Shown: one piece after another, positions 1 through 11,212 of the stretch | How positions within the stretch are numbered: the first letter of the stretch is position 1 | Layout: every line of letters starts with the position of its first letter | Assembly (NCBI GenBank): GCA_013368445.1 | Contig: JAACJO010000001.1 | Location: 1,798,001 to 1,862,000, forward strand | Length of the DNA stretch: 64,000 nucleotides | Origin: Leucocoprinus leucothites | Lineage: Eukaryota; Basidiomycota; Agaricomycetes; Agaricales; Agaricaceae | Direction of reading: 5' to 3' | The notes under the pieces: generated by a model | The model's database searches: none | What the model was told of the DNA's origin: nothing | The model's input: the letters and a program-made list of their open reading frames with translations, nothing else | Made by a program: the position numbers and the translations under genes

Positions 1-129
1 ATGAATTCAAAGAAGTATCGCCGGAACGGTATGTATGACTTCTATGCTTGGTGGTATGATTCTTAACGCGACCATGCAGAGCTTTTGCGGATTTTGCATT
101 AGGATCAATCGTTCTCCATTTCTTTGTAT

Positions 130-841
130 ATAACTTCTTAGGGTGAAGGGGAAATAGACATCTTGAATGCGAAAGAAGTTGCGATTGAGAATGTACGAAA
201 GCATGAGTTGAGTGTACAGGTACAGTAAGCTGCAAGAAGTGTAAATTATCTTCTTCGCTCGAAGGACGAGGAGCGCTAGATGGAGTTGAGTGGTCATGTG
301 GGCGTGCAGAAGGAGAAGAACGTACGCCAAAGATGACGACAGCAAAGTCAAAGATGTATTCGCCTGGGGAAGGAAGTGTGAGCGAAGGTGGCAGGGCTCT
401 GAGGCAGAACTGACCAAATTCAAGATAGCTGCGGAGAATCTCTGCGCAAACATGAGTCTGGGGTGCACACTGCAGACGATGCCAGATGAAACTCACGACG
501 GATGTCTTTATTGGGTACTTGAGAGAGAGCTGGTCTGAACACAAAATGAGATCCGTGAAAGAGCATGAGCCCATGGTGCGTACGTACGTGAGGCCAGTGG
601 TGCGCTTTACGCCAGCGAGAAACGCGCTGAGGAGCATCGCATCGAAGCCAAGGTGAACTAGAGAGGGCCTTGTGAGCAGATAGCTGCCAACAAGAAGGAA
701 GGTGGTCGGACCCAGGGTGCCCAACATTGTGGTCTTGAGTCGTTCAGCGCACGTTCAACAGCCTGAGCTTGTATTGCCTGATTATGTAATCAATGCGGTT
801 TTGCAGGATTCGCCGGGTGCGTCTTTGCTTTGTATGGCGTA
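130..841 (+). pseudogene. possible coiled-coil gene remnant
   Basis: The first 840 bases hold short plus-strand reading stretches that look coding but do not join into one model. One near 145-220 reads as a Glu/Lys-rich helix, one near 585-660 carries the alternation ASEKRAEEHRIEAK, and one near 695-841 ends in a stop. Stops and frame changes separate them and I see no convincing splice chain. It could be the decayed 3' part of a coiled-coil gene, or the end of a real gene that begins left of the window. The longest open frame here, on the minus strand at 7-468, has no family character. No function is assigned. Confidence 0.2.
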
Positions 842-1019
842 GGTCTACAGGAGCGTACTGAGCAGAGGGTCCGAGCAGGGTGAATTGAACCTTGAGCCAA
901 GGCTGGATAGGCCAACATGTAATAGGACACGTCTAAAGGGGGATATGACGTAAGCAGGGCTGGCGTTGCCAAATTGCCATATCCACTTAGCCACTGCTAA
1001 CTCTCTCCGCTACGCGTCA

Positions 1020-2834
1020 ATGGCGTCAAGGCCACCCACTCCGCCGTCCCTCCCAGCAAAGGGTTATTTCTCTGTGCCCTTTGAACGCTTCATACGCGAT
1101 GAGGCCTCAGATTGGGCTGGCTCATTCACCCTCCTTGGTCTGTACCAGGTCACCTAGTTGCAAAACGCCTACTCACCTGTTGTTGTAGACACCGTCGAAA
1201 CTTACTTTGACTCTCATGTCGACCTCCTTCAACGCAAGCTACAACGTCAACTGCAGAAGCATGGCGATCGCCTCAAGCTCAAGGCAGAAGAGACCTTCAA
1301 GATCAAGGACCTGTCGAGGGACTTGTCTGGGGATTTGCTGGCCGAGAATTTCGACCGCGAAATCAAGAATTTCAAGCTCAAGGTGTGCCCTAAAACATCC
1401 CAGTTCCCACCTTTGCTGAGCTATATTCTCTCAGATATCAACACGTATGACCAAATTAGCCGCCTCATGGCAGTCCGCAAAGGTCATTCGCACTCGCGAG
1501 AAGGTCTCATTTTTCTTTGGTGTCATGGCTCTCCTTTTCTCCGCCCTCATGTTCGGAATGCACCCTGAGTACGTGTCATCCTTCACATCCTGACCTTTTG
1601 AACCCACTGATGCTTCCTCCAGATGGGTGCACGTTGCATACACGGTCATGAGCTTGTACTTATTACCCCTTCGTGTCATCCAGTACAAGCGGCGGGCATG
1701 GCATTATTTCCTATTCGACCTCTGCTACTACGTCAACATTCTCAACTTGATCTACATCTGGTTCCTACCTGGAAACGCTGCTCTCTTCGTCGCATGTTAC
1801 TGCCTCTCGCACGGTCCTCTTGCAAGTGCTGTTATCACATGGCGAAATAGCCTCGTCTTCCACGATCAGGATAAAGTCACTTCATTATTCGTTCACATCT
1901 ACCCTCCGTTTACCTTCACTGTCATAAGGCGAGTATGACTCAACACCATGACGTCGATCCGTCTCTGAACATTTTCACTTATCCAGACACTTCTACCCTG
2001 GTGCTAGCATACGCTTCCCAGCACTTGCCCAAATCCCATACCTTGACCCCGTTCGTGCTCTGATTCTAAGTGGTGGGATTTGTACGTTGAATTGTTTTGT
2101 TTATTGGCGGAAGATTGATTTGAAGATTGATTTCTCTTTCTCTTTAGATTGTAGCTGGCAACTGTTGTACTGGAAGTTTGTCCTCGTTGATCGCCGAGCC
2201 AAGATTGTTTCGGGGCAACGAACCACGTCGTTTTCATGGCTACTCAACGATAAGCGTGGTTTTATTGGACAGAGTTTGGCATCGATTCCCGCCCAATATC
2301 GCGAGATTTTCTTTTTTATCGGGCAGGCCTGTGAGTTGCAGTCTTCCTTGTCGTCTATCTCTGATACTGACTTCCTTGCTACAGTTTACGCCATATTGAC
2401 GGAAATTCCTGCCGTCTTCCTGCTATACAAAAGTTCGATGTGGAGTGATGCGTTCCTTCTCTTAATCTTTGCAGTCAGTGTGTGGAACGGTGGTGGATTT
2501 TACATCGAGGTTTTCGGTCGCAAGTTCGTCCTCTTCCTTCAACTAACTACATATCATTTATTGAGCGAATCATTCTCACAGATTTGAACGCGAGCTTGAA
2601 GCTTTGCGCAAAGAGTTGGCTGAGGCTTCCGCACGGTCATCAGGTGCCTCTACACCTATTAACCATGGTTCGACGCCTGTTGAAACAGACAACTCTTCTA
2701 TAGGCTCCATCTCGCCTGATTATCCAACCATTCCACTTCCTGGGACTGAGTTGAACTCAAATTCCTCTAGTTCTTCCTCTGTCTCGAATATGAACTCTCA
2801 GTCTGATCCACTCGATGAGAAGAAGAACTCGTGA
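1020..2834 (+). CDS. GPC1: glycerophosphocholine acyltransferase Gpc1
   Basis: Multi-pass membrane acyltransferase of the Gpc1 (DUF2838) family, which acylates glycerophosphocholine with acyl-CoA to make lysophosphatidylcholine in the ER. Eight exons: 1020-1137, 1189-1382, 1435-1568, 1623-1928, 1987-2081, 2148-2330, 2385-2523, 2582-2834, giving 473 residues. The soluble N-terminus leads into TKLAASWQSAKVIRTREKVSF, then several hydrophobic segments with the family blocks WHYFLFDLCYYVN, SHGPLASAVITWRNSL, HFYPG and WQLLYWKF. The tail is Ser/Thr/Asn-rich. ATG 1020 is the first start in frame with exon 2. Intron 4 (1929-1986) needs a GC donor, because the GT alternative 3 bp downstream runs into a stop. 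It is convergent with TAD1. The family call rests on remembered motifs. Confidence 0.88.
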
Positions 2835-3455
2835 TTCTGACTTTCTAGGGTGTGCTCCAGTCTGACCTTGTGATTTTTCGAGTTGTTGGTTATGATTCCC
2901 CGTCCAGATTGTAGAGATTCTCTCAGATTAATGCTCTTCACCCACACACGCCTTCACCGCCGCCACCGCCATTGCCTCCAATTACCCAGGAGTCCTACTT
3001 TGTTCTATTCATGCTTTCGTGGTATTTCTGAACAGATCTTCCTCCTTTTTTGTTGACCTCTCCTGTTTTCGGTGATGATAATGATCTTCTAGTAAGAATT
3101 GTTACGATTTTGTACTTTATATCCCCGTTTTTTCTGTACCCTTGATGACCACCAGCTTAATACATGCATTCTCCCTTCTTCATATTTAATACTTCTTTGC
3201 AAGTAGCTAGTTAGTATTTAATTAGCCTCCCGTTTCAAAATATTACATAGTGATAATTTATGTGCTCGATGACGACAATATTGTTGGTGGTGTATTAAAA
3301 TTTCCTTGTAGCGTGAAATGTTGGTATCGTGGCTCTACGCGTATCCAGCCTGAAAAGGGACCATTTGGTCCTGTGAGTGCCGTTTTTGCACGTTGGTACC
3401 GTGTTGAGTTTGCTTTTGCCCCACCATAGGAGAGATTGTCACTTGAAAGCTTTGG
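2835..3455. other. convergent 3' intergenic region
   Basis: AT-rich gap between the ends of GPC1 and TAD1. It should hold both 3' UTRs and polyadenylation sites. I see no reading frame with coding character and no structured element. Confidence 0.6.
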
Positions 3456-4819
3456 TCAGAGCTTCAAAAATCGTCTGAGCATAAAGTAGGCGCACGGTAA
3501 CGGATAATCACGCGACCCCAAAACTTGTAGTGTCTGGTTATACAGGTTGAACATCGCTATCCGCGAAAGTAGGGGCCTGGAAAAGAAACATGAGGGCTCA
3601 CAGTGAACCCGTTGAAAGGAAGGGTCATACCTATATTTCTCAACGTATCTGTTCTTGGGCGCTGTGCTTCGTTTCAAGCCATTGATCAGGATCTCTGGGG
3701 GCCGTGAATCGGCTAGCCAGCAGAGGCCTATTAAACAAGGTCAATTTTGAAGCCTTTTGAGTGCGAACTAAGACTTACTTTCGTTACAGGACCCTGCGGT
3801 TCTCATGACTTTATCGAGCTCAGTTTTGGAGTGGATGAACGGGATATTTGTGAAGCGTATATCAGGAGGATGAACAGCATATCCCTCTGGCAAACCTAAT
3901 GCCCATATTAACATTTGGTTCGTCAAAGAGGCCATGGCACACCTTCGATTTTCCCGATTCTGGTTCTCAAAGCCCTCTCACAATCCCCCTTCACAAGCTC
4001 CCTTAGCGGCGATTTCTCTTCCTCGTTTTGCGGAAACTCGCCGATGACAATGCTTTCGATATACACAGGCTCCAGAAACCTCGACGCAAAACCACCTAAA
4101 ATTCCAAGCACACTCCACTTCGCGATCTTGTCGCTGCATGACATAGACAGTGCTGGGGGGGAATCTGCTCGGCCCGGTTTAGTCCGTAGAACACCAAGGC
4201 GGTTGTAATCATCCCTCCCTCGAGATGCTTCGTGAGATCGAAGTTTTGGGAAAAGGTGTGCGGACTGGGATTTGAGTAAAGCCACCTGAGCATCTTGGGT
4301 GGCTGCCAGATAGCCCATCGACGCATCACCACCTTGATATATAGTTAAGACAAGCCACAATGGGAGGAGACAGGAAGCGGCCTTACATGGGAGTGTAGAA
4401 ACATACATGTGAAGAGAGACGTCAGGCCGTAGTCGGTACGGTGGACTCTCGTCCGAATCATTTTGGTCTTTCGATCCTGTTTCAACGAGCCAGTCAGAGA
4501 CATATTGCTTCGCGGTCCTCAACCTCCCGATTTCTTCCATCAACCAACGAACGGCGCCTCGTCTCGCAAGCACTTCAGCGTGGGTATCGTGCATCAGCTC
4601 TCCACAAGGAGAATACTTGATAGCAGGAGTACACTTTGTCCCCGTAGCCAAACTCACGGGTTTGCATATTACCTCAACGATAGAGATCTGATTTATCATG
4701 TAAAAGGAAGCCAAGATGGTGAACTGCTTTGGGGGTGGCCTGAATCCAATATTTGCATATATGTCATGAATGGCTTTTACGGAGTCCTCTTGGGCAATTC
4801 CTGGATTTGAGGGATCCAT
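3456..4819 (-). CDS. TAD1: tRNA-specific adenosine deaminase Tad1/ADAT1
   Basis: Deaminates A37 to inosine in tRNA-Ala, by family knowledge. Five exons on the minus strand: 4819-4387, 4332-3943, 3895-3779, 3727-3631, 3576-3456, giving 385 residues. The zinc site is visible: H80 and catalytic E82 in the HAEVLARRG block, C145 in LPCGDAS (restored by splicing intron 1), and C210 in SMSCSDKIAKW. Downstream blocks FTNIPFIHSK and EILINGLKR fit the deaminase C-terminal half. Intron 2 (3896-3942) is only 47 nt. Without it the frame hits a stop at 3923; with it the conserved LPEGY...FTNIPF block follows in frame. ATG 4819 gives a short N-terminus before the deaminase fold. Residues 38-54 look like a small insertion. 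Confidence 0.88.
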
Positions 4820-5107
4820 GAGATGCAAGTTGGTTGCATGGATGTTGTCGACTATTGATGCATGATGGTGGTTCGAGCAAACTTTTTTCCTGATAACATT
4901 ACGAATCACGAAAATTAGGATCCTTAAATCCGAGTTCAAATGCGATAGCCTGAATTCAACAATGACGTATGCGAGTATTAGTGATGTGGCATAGCTACAG
5001 ACCACTGTATGTGCCTGAAAATGTCCCTGGTAATAGCTTCATGTGATGCAACAGAAAATATCCAAAGTTGTTTTGAACAAAGATGTGCAACAACCCCTAT
5101 ATCAAAC

Positions 5108-8100
5108 TTAACCATCCCCTCTCAGCGCGGTTTTCCGACTCTTAGTACTCTTCCTTGCTCTTGTCAACGTAGTCTCCCGATTTGCGAGCGGGGGTAGGAA
5201 ACCGAGGCAAGGCTTCATGCTTCGCGCAGTCCGTTCAATGTCCTGCATTTCTGCCTCTTGCCTTGCTCGTTCTTGAGGCGTTTGATCATTGAAGCCGGGA
5301 TTAAAGGGACTCGTAAGCGGTGACTGGGCTTTTTCTGGAATATAAGTCCCTGTTTGCGGGTCAGCATATACAACAGGAATTGGCGCTTCGTAGCCAATGA
5401 TGCCAAGTTGTTTGCTGTAGTAGTGGACAGCAGCGGCGAATGCAGTCTTGCGTGCATTTCTAAGACCCCAGTCTTGCCAATTACTAGTCCGGAGTTGAGA
5501 AACGCCAATACTCCATGGTCTTCAGCTGCACTTACCCATTATGCGATATGCCTATCGTTAGCTCGAGGTATCTTTGATACACGATGTGTTGCAAGGTGAT
5601 ACTCGTTGTCGGCTCAAACCACCGATTTTCTTCAGTTGCCAACCACTCATTCAGGCAATGTTCAAGAGCATCCAGTTTCTCGAGAGGGGTGCGCCAGGCC
5701 ACTTGTATGGGAAGGGTTTCGAAAGTTTTCTAAGACGTGTCTCAGCCAAGGATACCAAGGGCAAACCACAGCTACTCACTCCACTGCGGCGGACATTTGT
5801 TCTGTGAGATTAACAATGTGAGCTTGCGGATCAGATAAGGCTCGCTGAATCTACATACATGAACTTGAGAAATAATTGACTGTTGAAATAGTAAGTCTCC
5901 GTTCCATCAGATCGAGCAAACACAGTCTATAGAACAGATTTCAGGTACATAATAAATGCTGATAACAAGACAACCACGTACAGCGAACAATCCAACTTTC
6001 TTGACCACTAGATTTTCTTGATCAATAAAGCATCGGTCTCCAGTGTCAAAAGGGCTAAGCGGCACCGGTGAGTAGCAAAGACACGGTGACATTTGACGGA
6101 AAACCTACTGGGTGACAAACAGGAACATGATTGCATCAAATGCAGAACTGGCTGAGTTTTTGAAGATGAAACTGGCCGCAATTCCAATTGAGTAAACGCT
6201 CGTCAAGGAGTTGCCAACTTCGACACCAAATACGCTCAAACTGATGAAGAACAGTATTACACCAGCAAAGAATAGAATAATCCTGTGTAGAGTTTTGAGT
6301 GCTTCGCCGACGTCCCGCATTGAGCGAGACAAGAAGCGACGTTCTTTGTATACACGCAAGATCGTTGTTTTGATCTCTGCGCGTGAAATATCACCGTTGT
6401 TGTCCTTGTCAAAAACAGAAAAGGCTGCCTTCGCGGCTTCTTCGGTAGAAAACGCAGGATAAAAGTCGGATGGGATGAGATATTTTCTACGGCGATCTTT
6501 GAATCGTGCATAGATGGACCGAGCTAAACGCTTTCGGTGCTATTAGTCTAGGCAAATCCGGTCTCGGGGAGAAAGACATACTTTGGCTTCGTGGGACGAA
6601 CTTACGCCCCAACTTAACTGTGCTTGATCGTCGTCTGACGTACCCTTGAGGTTACGAGCGTCGTGCAAGACTGCATTCTTGAGTGCTATCGCGGCTTGTC
6701 TGACACCTCCATCAAGGCCTCCCTCGACACTCGATCTTGGAGTTGCCGCTCCAGATTGTCCGGGAGGTGGGTAGCGATGCGGGTTCAGATTAGACGGCGT
6801 CAAGGGACGGGAGGAGGGAAGGTTGGGAATAGCTTGTTTTCGAAGTTCAATCTCCTCCAATTGATCGTCGCATTGCCCTGAACTCCCACCTGGAGAGGTT
6901 GAGGAGTCGTCTCGAGAGTCATCTTTTTTGTTGAATTCGAACCATGATCTCCTGTTTTTGCTGTTTTTTCCTTTCTTGTAAACCAGAGTCGCATCATGGT
7001 CTATATCAGATGTGTCTCCATCGTTCCCATCATCACCGTGTCCACGGCTGGATTGAGGTGGAGTAACGTTCTTCAATGCTTGACTAAGCTTCTTCGCGTG
7101 CTCTTTATCAGAGAATGCCTGTGTCTTGAGAATAGGCGTGCGTGTGCCAATTCTATAGTTTCCACTCAATGGTCGGACAGGTCGATAGTCGCGTAGTTTT
7201 TCGATGGCAGCAAGCGCCTCCTCCAGGGAAGCAATACGCTCCTTGTAGGCAGTCCGATGGAAATTGAACGCGATTGCATGCGACAGCATCCGTCCAATGC
7301 AGAAAACCAGGACGAAGAAAAACAGGAATTCCATGACTTGAGAGAGACGATAGGTATATCCCGCACGACTGTTGGTTGGGTCATCCATGTTGAACAGTTT
7401 GAAAATGCTCCCAAAAATGATTGTCCAACTAAGCCAGCCGCTCGCGGCGTAAAATATTGGTTTAACGTTGTCTTTGACGGAGTTGTACATTTCTATCCGG
7501 TTCTTAACGAACTCGGATACGTGACCCCACGCGGCCGCGATGATGAATCGCGCAACTATGGGCACCAAGTCGATGATGAGCGCCAGCCACCAAGAGATGA
7601 CCAAGTTGGAAGCTGCCCAGAAGAACCAGGCCTGGATGTTGTCCTTGACATAGCGGCGATGGTCTGTTGGGTGAGGTTCATACCAGTAGAAATGAATAAT
7701 GAGGGGGGGAACGACGAGGACGCCGGCCATGAACGTGGATCCAAGTAGAGACGAGAATAGGAAGGTAATGATCCTAACGAGCGCCTAGTGTCAATTTACA
7801 GAGCCACCACGAAACCTCGTCCAGAGACTCACCTCCTCGGGCCCCAGCCTTTAGGTTTTGTTTTGACACCCATCTGCTTCTCGAATTTTACTTCTTCATC
7901 CACCAAATCCTCCTCACCAGACCAATCGTAATCCTCCGAGTCCTCGTCTTCGGGTCCAGTGAAGGAAGACGCCCGCGAACTCATGAAATCGGAGTCCTGC
8001 CTCATTCCTGCATACTGGAAAGGCTTGATATTTTCCGGATAATGGACCGATGGTTTTTGCTTTTCGTCCTCCACTAATGTTTCCTCTCTCCTCGTAGAGT

Positions 8101-8425
8101 GGTGCTCTTCGTTTTTCTCCCCCATGAGCTCCTCTTCAAGTAGGTTTACTTGTGAGGCGGATCGGTAGATTGGATTTGGGGGATATTCAACGTAATTGTC
8201 GTTTTCGTCGCGGAGGAGGAAACGGAGGTTAGAGGAGCTGGCTACAGGCTTGTATGGCGGAGAGGCGATACCCGATGTGGGGAGCTCCTCTTGGGAAGTG
8301 GCAAAAGGGTCCTCGTGGACTTCGCCGCGAGTTCGGGCAAATGGCCGGTCAGTTGGAGAAGATAAGTTGATAACAGGTGAACTGGTGGTGTTATTGCCAG
8401 AATTCCCATCTGTGCTCGCACCCAT
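5108..8425 (-). CDS. EF-hand MscS-type mechanosensitive ion channel
   Basis: Fungal MscS-like channel of the Msy1/Msy2 type, expected in ER or other endomembranes and linked to osmotic-shock calcium signalling. Eight exons: 8425-7833, 7773-6582, 6530-6109, 6054-5982, 5926-5859, 5801-5780, 5729-5536, 5483-5108, giving 979 residues. About 200 disordered acidic/Ser-rich N-terminal residues are followed by several membrane segments (VLVVPPLIIHFYW, LVISWWLALIIDLVPIV). Then come a charged linker, an EF-hand loop DKDNNGDISRAE near residue 640, and the MscS pore/beta domain (HPFDTGDRCFID, TYYFNSQLFLKF). The C-terminal tail is basic. Exon 6 is only 22 nt. The SHEAK-RLARSIY junction uses acceptor 6531; an alternative acceptor 9 nt earlier also keeps frame. 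Confidence 0.9.
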
Positions 8426-9152
8426 CCTTATGTATGTGTTGTCACTTTCCTATAAAGTTACCGGCGTGGCCCACACGGGGATTCCCTGGTTTCTTAGCGC
8501 TGAGTTGCTGATCATGATGCGAATACAAGTGACAGATACGAAAGTTGGATACATCAGTTGCTATGTTTGGTGAGCTGGGAAAGATTGAAGACAGACCTGA
8601 AGACTCTTTTACAAATCTGTGCCTTTGTTAGCGGTTTGGGAAAGCAAGTGGTGGTTCTCTGAAGGTAGTGAACCTGGTTGACGGTCCGGTCTAGATAAAC
8701 TCGTAGCCACTTGCTCATCAGCTCCCCCGTCGTTGGGCAAAGCGTCACTTTTTGGCACCCCGGAATTATTAATCACGACTGATGCTGGCGCGGAACATCA
8801 ACCAGCCGTTCGATTCCCACCAACGGCCCCACTCCACGTGTTTCTTTTCCGGCGTGATTGTCACCTTTGCAAGGACCTTCTCCATACAGTAGGTAGTTCA
8901 GCTATGCATGATTGGGGGTCGGACAAAGCTGACGAGAGTGCTGTTTAGTCGAGTAGAGTTAAACAACATTTTTCAAGCTGGATCGAATTCAGGCTTCGTC
9001 GAGCGCCCAGGCTTACAAAACATTGTCGATCAAGGGAACGACTATGAGTCTATGACGTCAAGCCACTGCCGTGGTCCTCACTAATAGCACAGTGGTGCAG
9101 ATGGGCTAGGGGGACGGATATAAAACGTCCCAGAGCCCCTAACGGGTTATAT
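8426..9152. other. divergent promoter region, MscS and Ncp1-like genes
   Basis: A 727-bp gap between two genes read outwards. Only short frames without coding character occur here, so I read it as shared upstream regulatory DNA. A TATA box lies at its right end. Confidence 0.55.
9119..9125 (+). promoter_or_regulatory. TATA box of the Ncp1-like gene
   Basis: TATAAAA starts 34 bp before the ATG at 9153. This spacing leaves almost no 5' UTR if the first ATG is used. Transcription may start just at the ATG, and initiation could then use one of the later in-frame Met codons at residues 5 or 17. Confidence 0.4.
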
Positions 9153-9966
9153 ATGACTTCTCCAATGACCAGCATAATCCGAAACTCGTCAATTAAGCAC
9201 ATGGAAAAAGAGATATCGAAGGAATCGAAGGCAGAAGAAGGTGCTGTCAAACAAATACTCAAAGACCTTTCGCGACTGGAGAAAGATATGAGAAAGGCAC
9301 AGAAGGCAAGTTACTCCTCATGATGTATGAATGCCTGAGCATCCATCTTATGTCTTCACGATATAGTCTGCAAGAAATGCTGACTCCACGCTTAGCAAGC
9401 GGGAACAATACGAACATAGGACTACCAAGACCATGAATAATGCAATACATGAACATGATCTTGCAGTGGCGAAGCTCGGAGCTGCGGAGAAAGACGCAAA
9501 GGTATTGTAAATTTTTTGTTGACTGCTGAAAAAACTCAACTGGTGCCTCAGCTTAAACATAAACATCATGCGAAATTAATGAAGGAGCTCGATGCGAAAA
9601 AAGCTATGGTCGAAAATGCCATGAAGGCGCAGGTCGAGCATGATGTAAGATTTCATCAGAACTATTGCTATTCAATTTTTGATTGATGATATTGAACCAT
9701 CGTAGCAAGAGCGAGAAACAAAGCTTGCTCAGATGCGAGGAGTTACGGTAGGAGGGGCGGGACCGCTGTCACCTAACCTGGCAAAGGGCCACATGGATCT
9801 TCCAGGTCAGAATGGACCTGCAGTAGAGAATAACGGGCATGCGCCGGGGTATGGCGTTGATCATAATCATACAACCGTCGATTCAGAAGGAAATCCACGA
9901 GATAGTCGAGCTCAGAGCAAAGACGGCGCGACGAGGGCAAGCTTTCCGGGCCATTTTCGACTCTAG
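9153..9966 (+). CDS. Ncp1-like coiled-coil protein
   Basis: Four exons (9153-9305, 9367-9501, 9552-9644, 9706-9966) give 213 residues. Residues 17 to about 130 form a charged Lys/Glu/Ala helix with repeats such as KDLSRLEKDMRKAQK and AKLMKELDAKKAMVE. The C-terminal 80 residues are Gly/Pro/Asn/His-rich and disordered. The pattern matches basidiomycete proteins labelled DNA-binding protein Ncp1; that label is inherited annotation and no DNA-binding fold is visible. Intron 1 (9306-9366) starts with the GC donor GCAAGT, and no GT donor restores the frame. It may be a stress or structural protein. The function is not established from sequence. Confidence 0.65.
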
Positions 9967-10033
9967 GAAGGCATGGAAACATACTCTGTATGATTAATTG
10001 AATCAGTCAATCACAAATTAGTCTTGGAATCCA

Positions 10034-10913
10034 TCAGTACACCCCCCCAGCGATTTCACTCTGCGTGGACGGGGTAGTCGCCTGTCGACCTAAAACTAAG
10101 ATATCCCCCGCGGTTTTAGTCCTCTCTTTCTGCTCTTTGACAAATTGGCTGAACTCCTTGAAATTCGGGAAACTAGCATCTCCCATCAATTCAAATGCGA
10201 GAGATTCAGAAGACGTAACGACGGCGCCAGCTTGGCGCATTCGAGCCATCGCGATGCCAACCTCAAAAGAATTGCAAGATGAGATACCATCAAGTGGCAA
10301 GTAGGGGATAAGCGATTTTCCTCGAGTAGATGAAAGCTCAAGGAGTGAGAGTGCCGTTTGTAAGACGCAAACGTGGGACTAAAACGAACCGACAAGCTAA
10401 GGTGGGTAGAAGGGGCAGCTAAAAGCCAGAACTAACCTCGATACCAAATATCACGACAGATGTAACATGTGGACGGGTATCAAGCAGGGATTTCACCTCC
10501 GGGGTGACCATGGAAAAGCGCGACTTGTCAAAAGGGCCAAGGTATAGGGGGCCCAAACTCTCGGTATCAATCTGGGGATCAATGGGACCGAGAGCTACCA
10601 GTGGTATAAGGAATTGAATGAATGACGACAATCGGCCTCAACGCACCACGGGCATTTTGGGTGGTGGCAACAACCTCACAGTTAAATAACTAAATATATG
10701 TCAGCCGATGTCATGCAATACAGGGGATACTGACCTTGGCTAGCTTGACTAGTTTATTTGCAGTGACGATCACTTGATCATAGGCATGAATTGCCTTGCC
10801 TGTGGTGCGTAAGATTGGTTGAGCTGTTCTATCAGTGGTTTGTGCTTACTAAATCTTGTCTGGATGTCGCACAGAAAGAAAAGAGTAGTGCGTGGATTGA
10901 GCAAGGGAGGCAT
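10034..10913 (-). CDS. isochorismatase-domain hydrolase
   Basis: Cysteine-hydrolase fold protein of the isochorismatase family (ISOC1/MAR1-like), 224 residues. Five exons: 10913-10850, 10799-10735, 10689-10647, 10594-10437, 10378-10034. The Asp-Lys-Cys triad is intact: D16 in LFFLCDIQTRF, K81 in PFDKSRFSM and C114 in SHVCVLQTAL, the last created by splicing intron 4. The substrate is unknown; members of this branch lack the siderophore carrier domains and are usually stand-alone. Length is typical for a single-domain member. It is divergent from the coiled-coil gene that starts 299 bp away. The fold is sure; the reaction is open. Confidence 0.88.
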
Positions 10914-11212
10914 GGTAGATAGTGGGGAAAGGCGGAAAACATATACCCCTATATGTTGGGCACATGCAATATTTACTCCGAAAGCGGCAGGAGGGGTGTG
11001 GGGAAGTGTCGGAGCCCGAAAGTTGTGATGGGAGAGGAGGAGAATGATGGCCTGTGTTCAACCTGTCTGCCTTCAAACCCACCGCACATATTGTCCATTG
11101 CTGCTCGCCTCTACGGCACTTCCTCTCCTTAATCCAGCTTTTCCTTTCTTTTTCTGTCGTTCTCTTGCACCTTTATACCCAGATACCGTTCCTCCCCGCA
11201 GCGGAATTTCAA

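Noticed and set aside
7..468. 153-codon minus-strand open frame
   Set aside because: Composition is Leu/Ser/Tyr-rich noise without motifs, and a competing plus-strand signal exists.
3896..3942. Apparent one-base frameshift in TAD1, with the shifted frame giving TNQMLIWALG before LPEGY
   Set aside because: A 47-nt GT-AG intron at exactly this place restores frame without any error and joins to the conserved LPEGY...FTNIPF block.
6540..6581. 42-nt version of MscS intron 2
   Set aside because: The acceptor 9 nt further gives SHEAK-RLARSIY, which fits the family better, although both keep frame.
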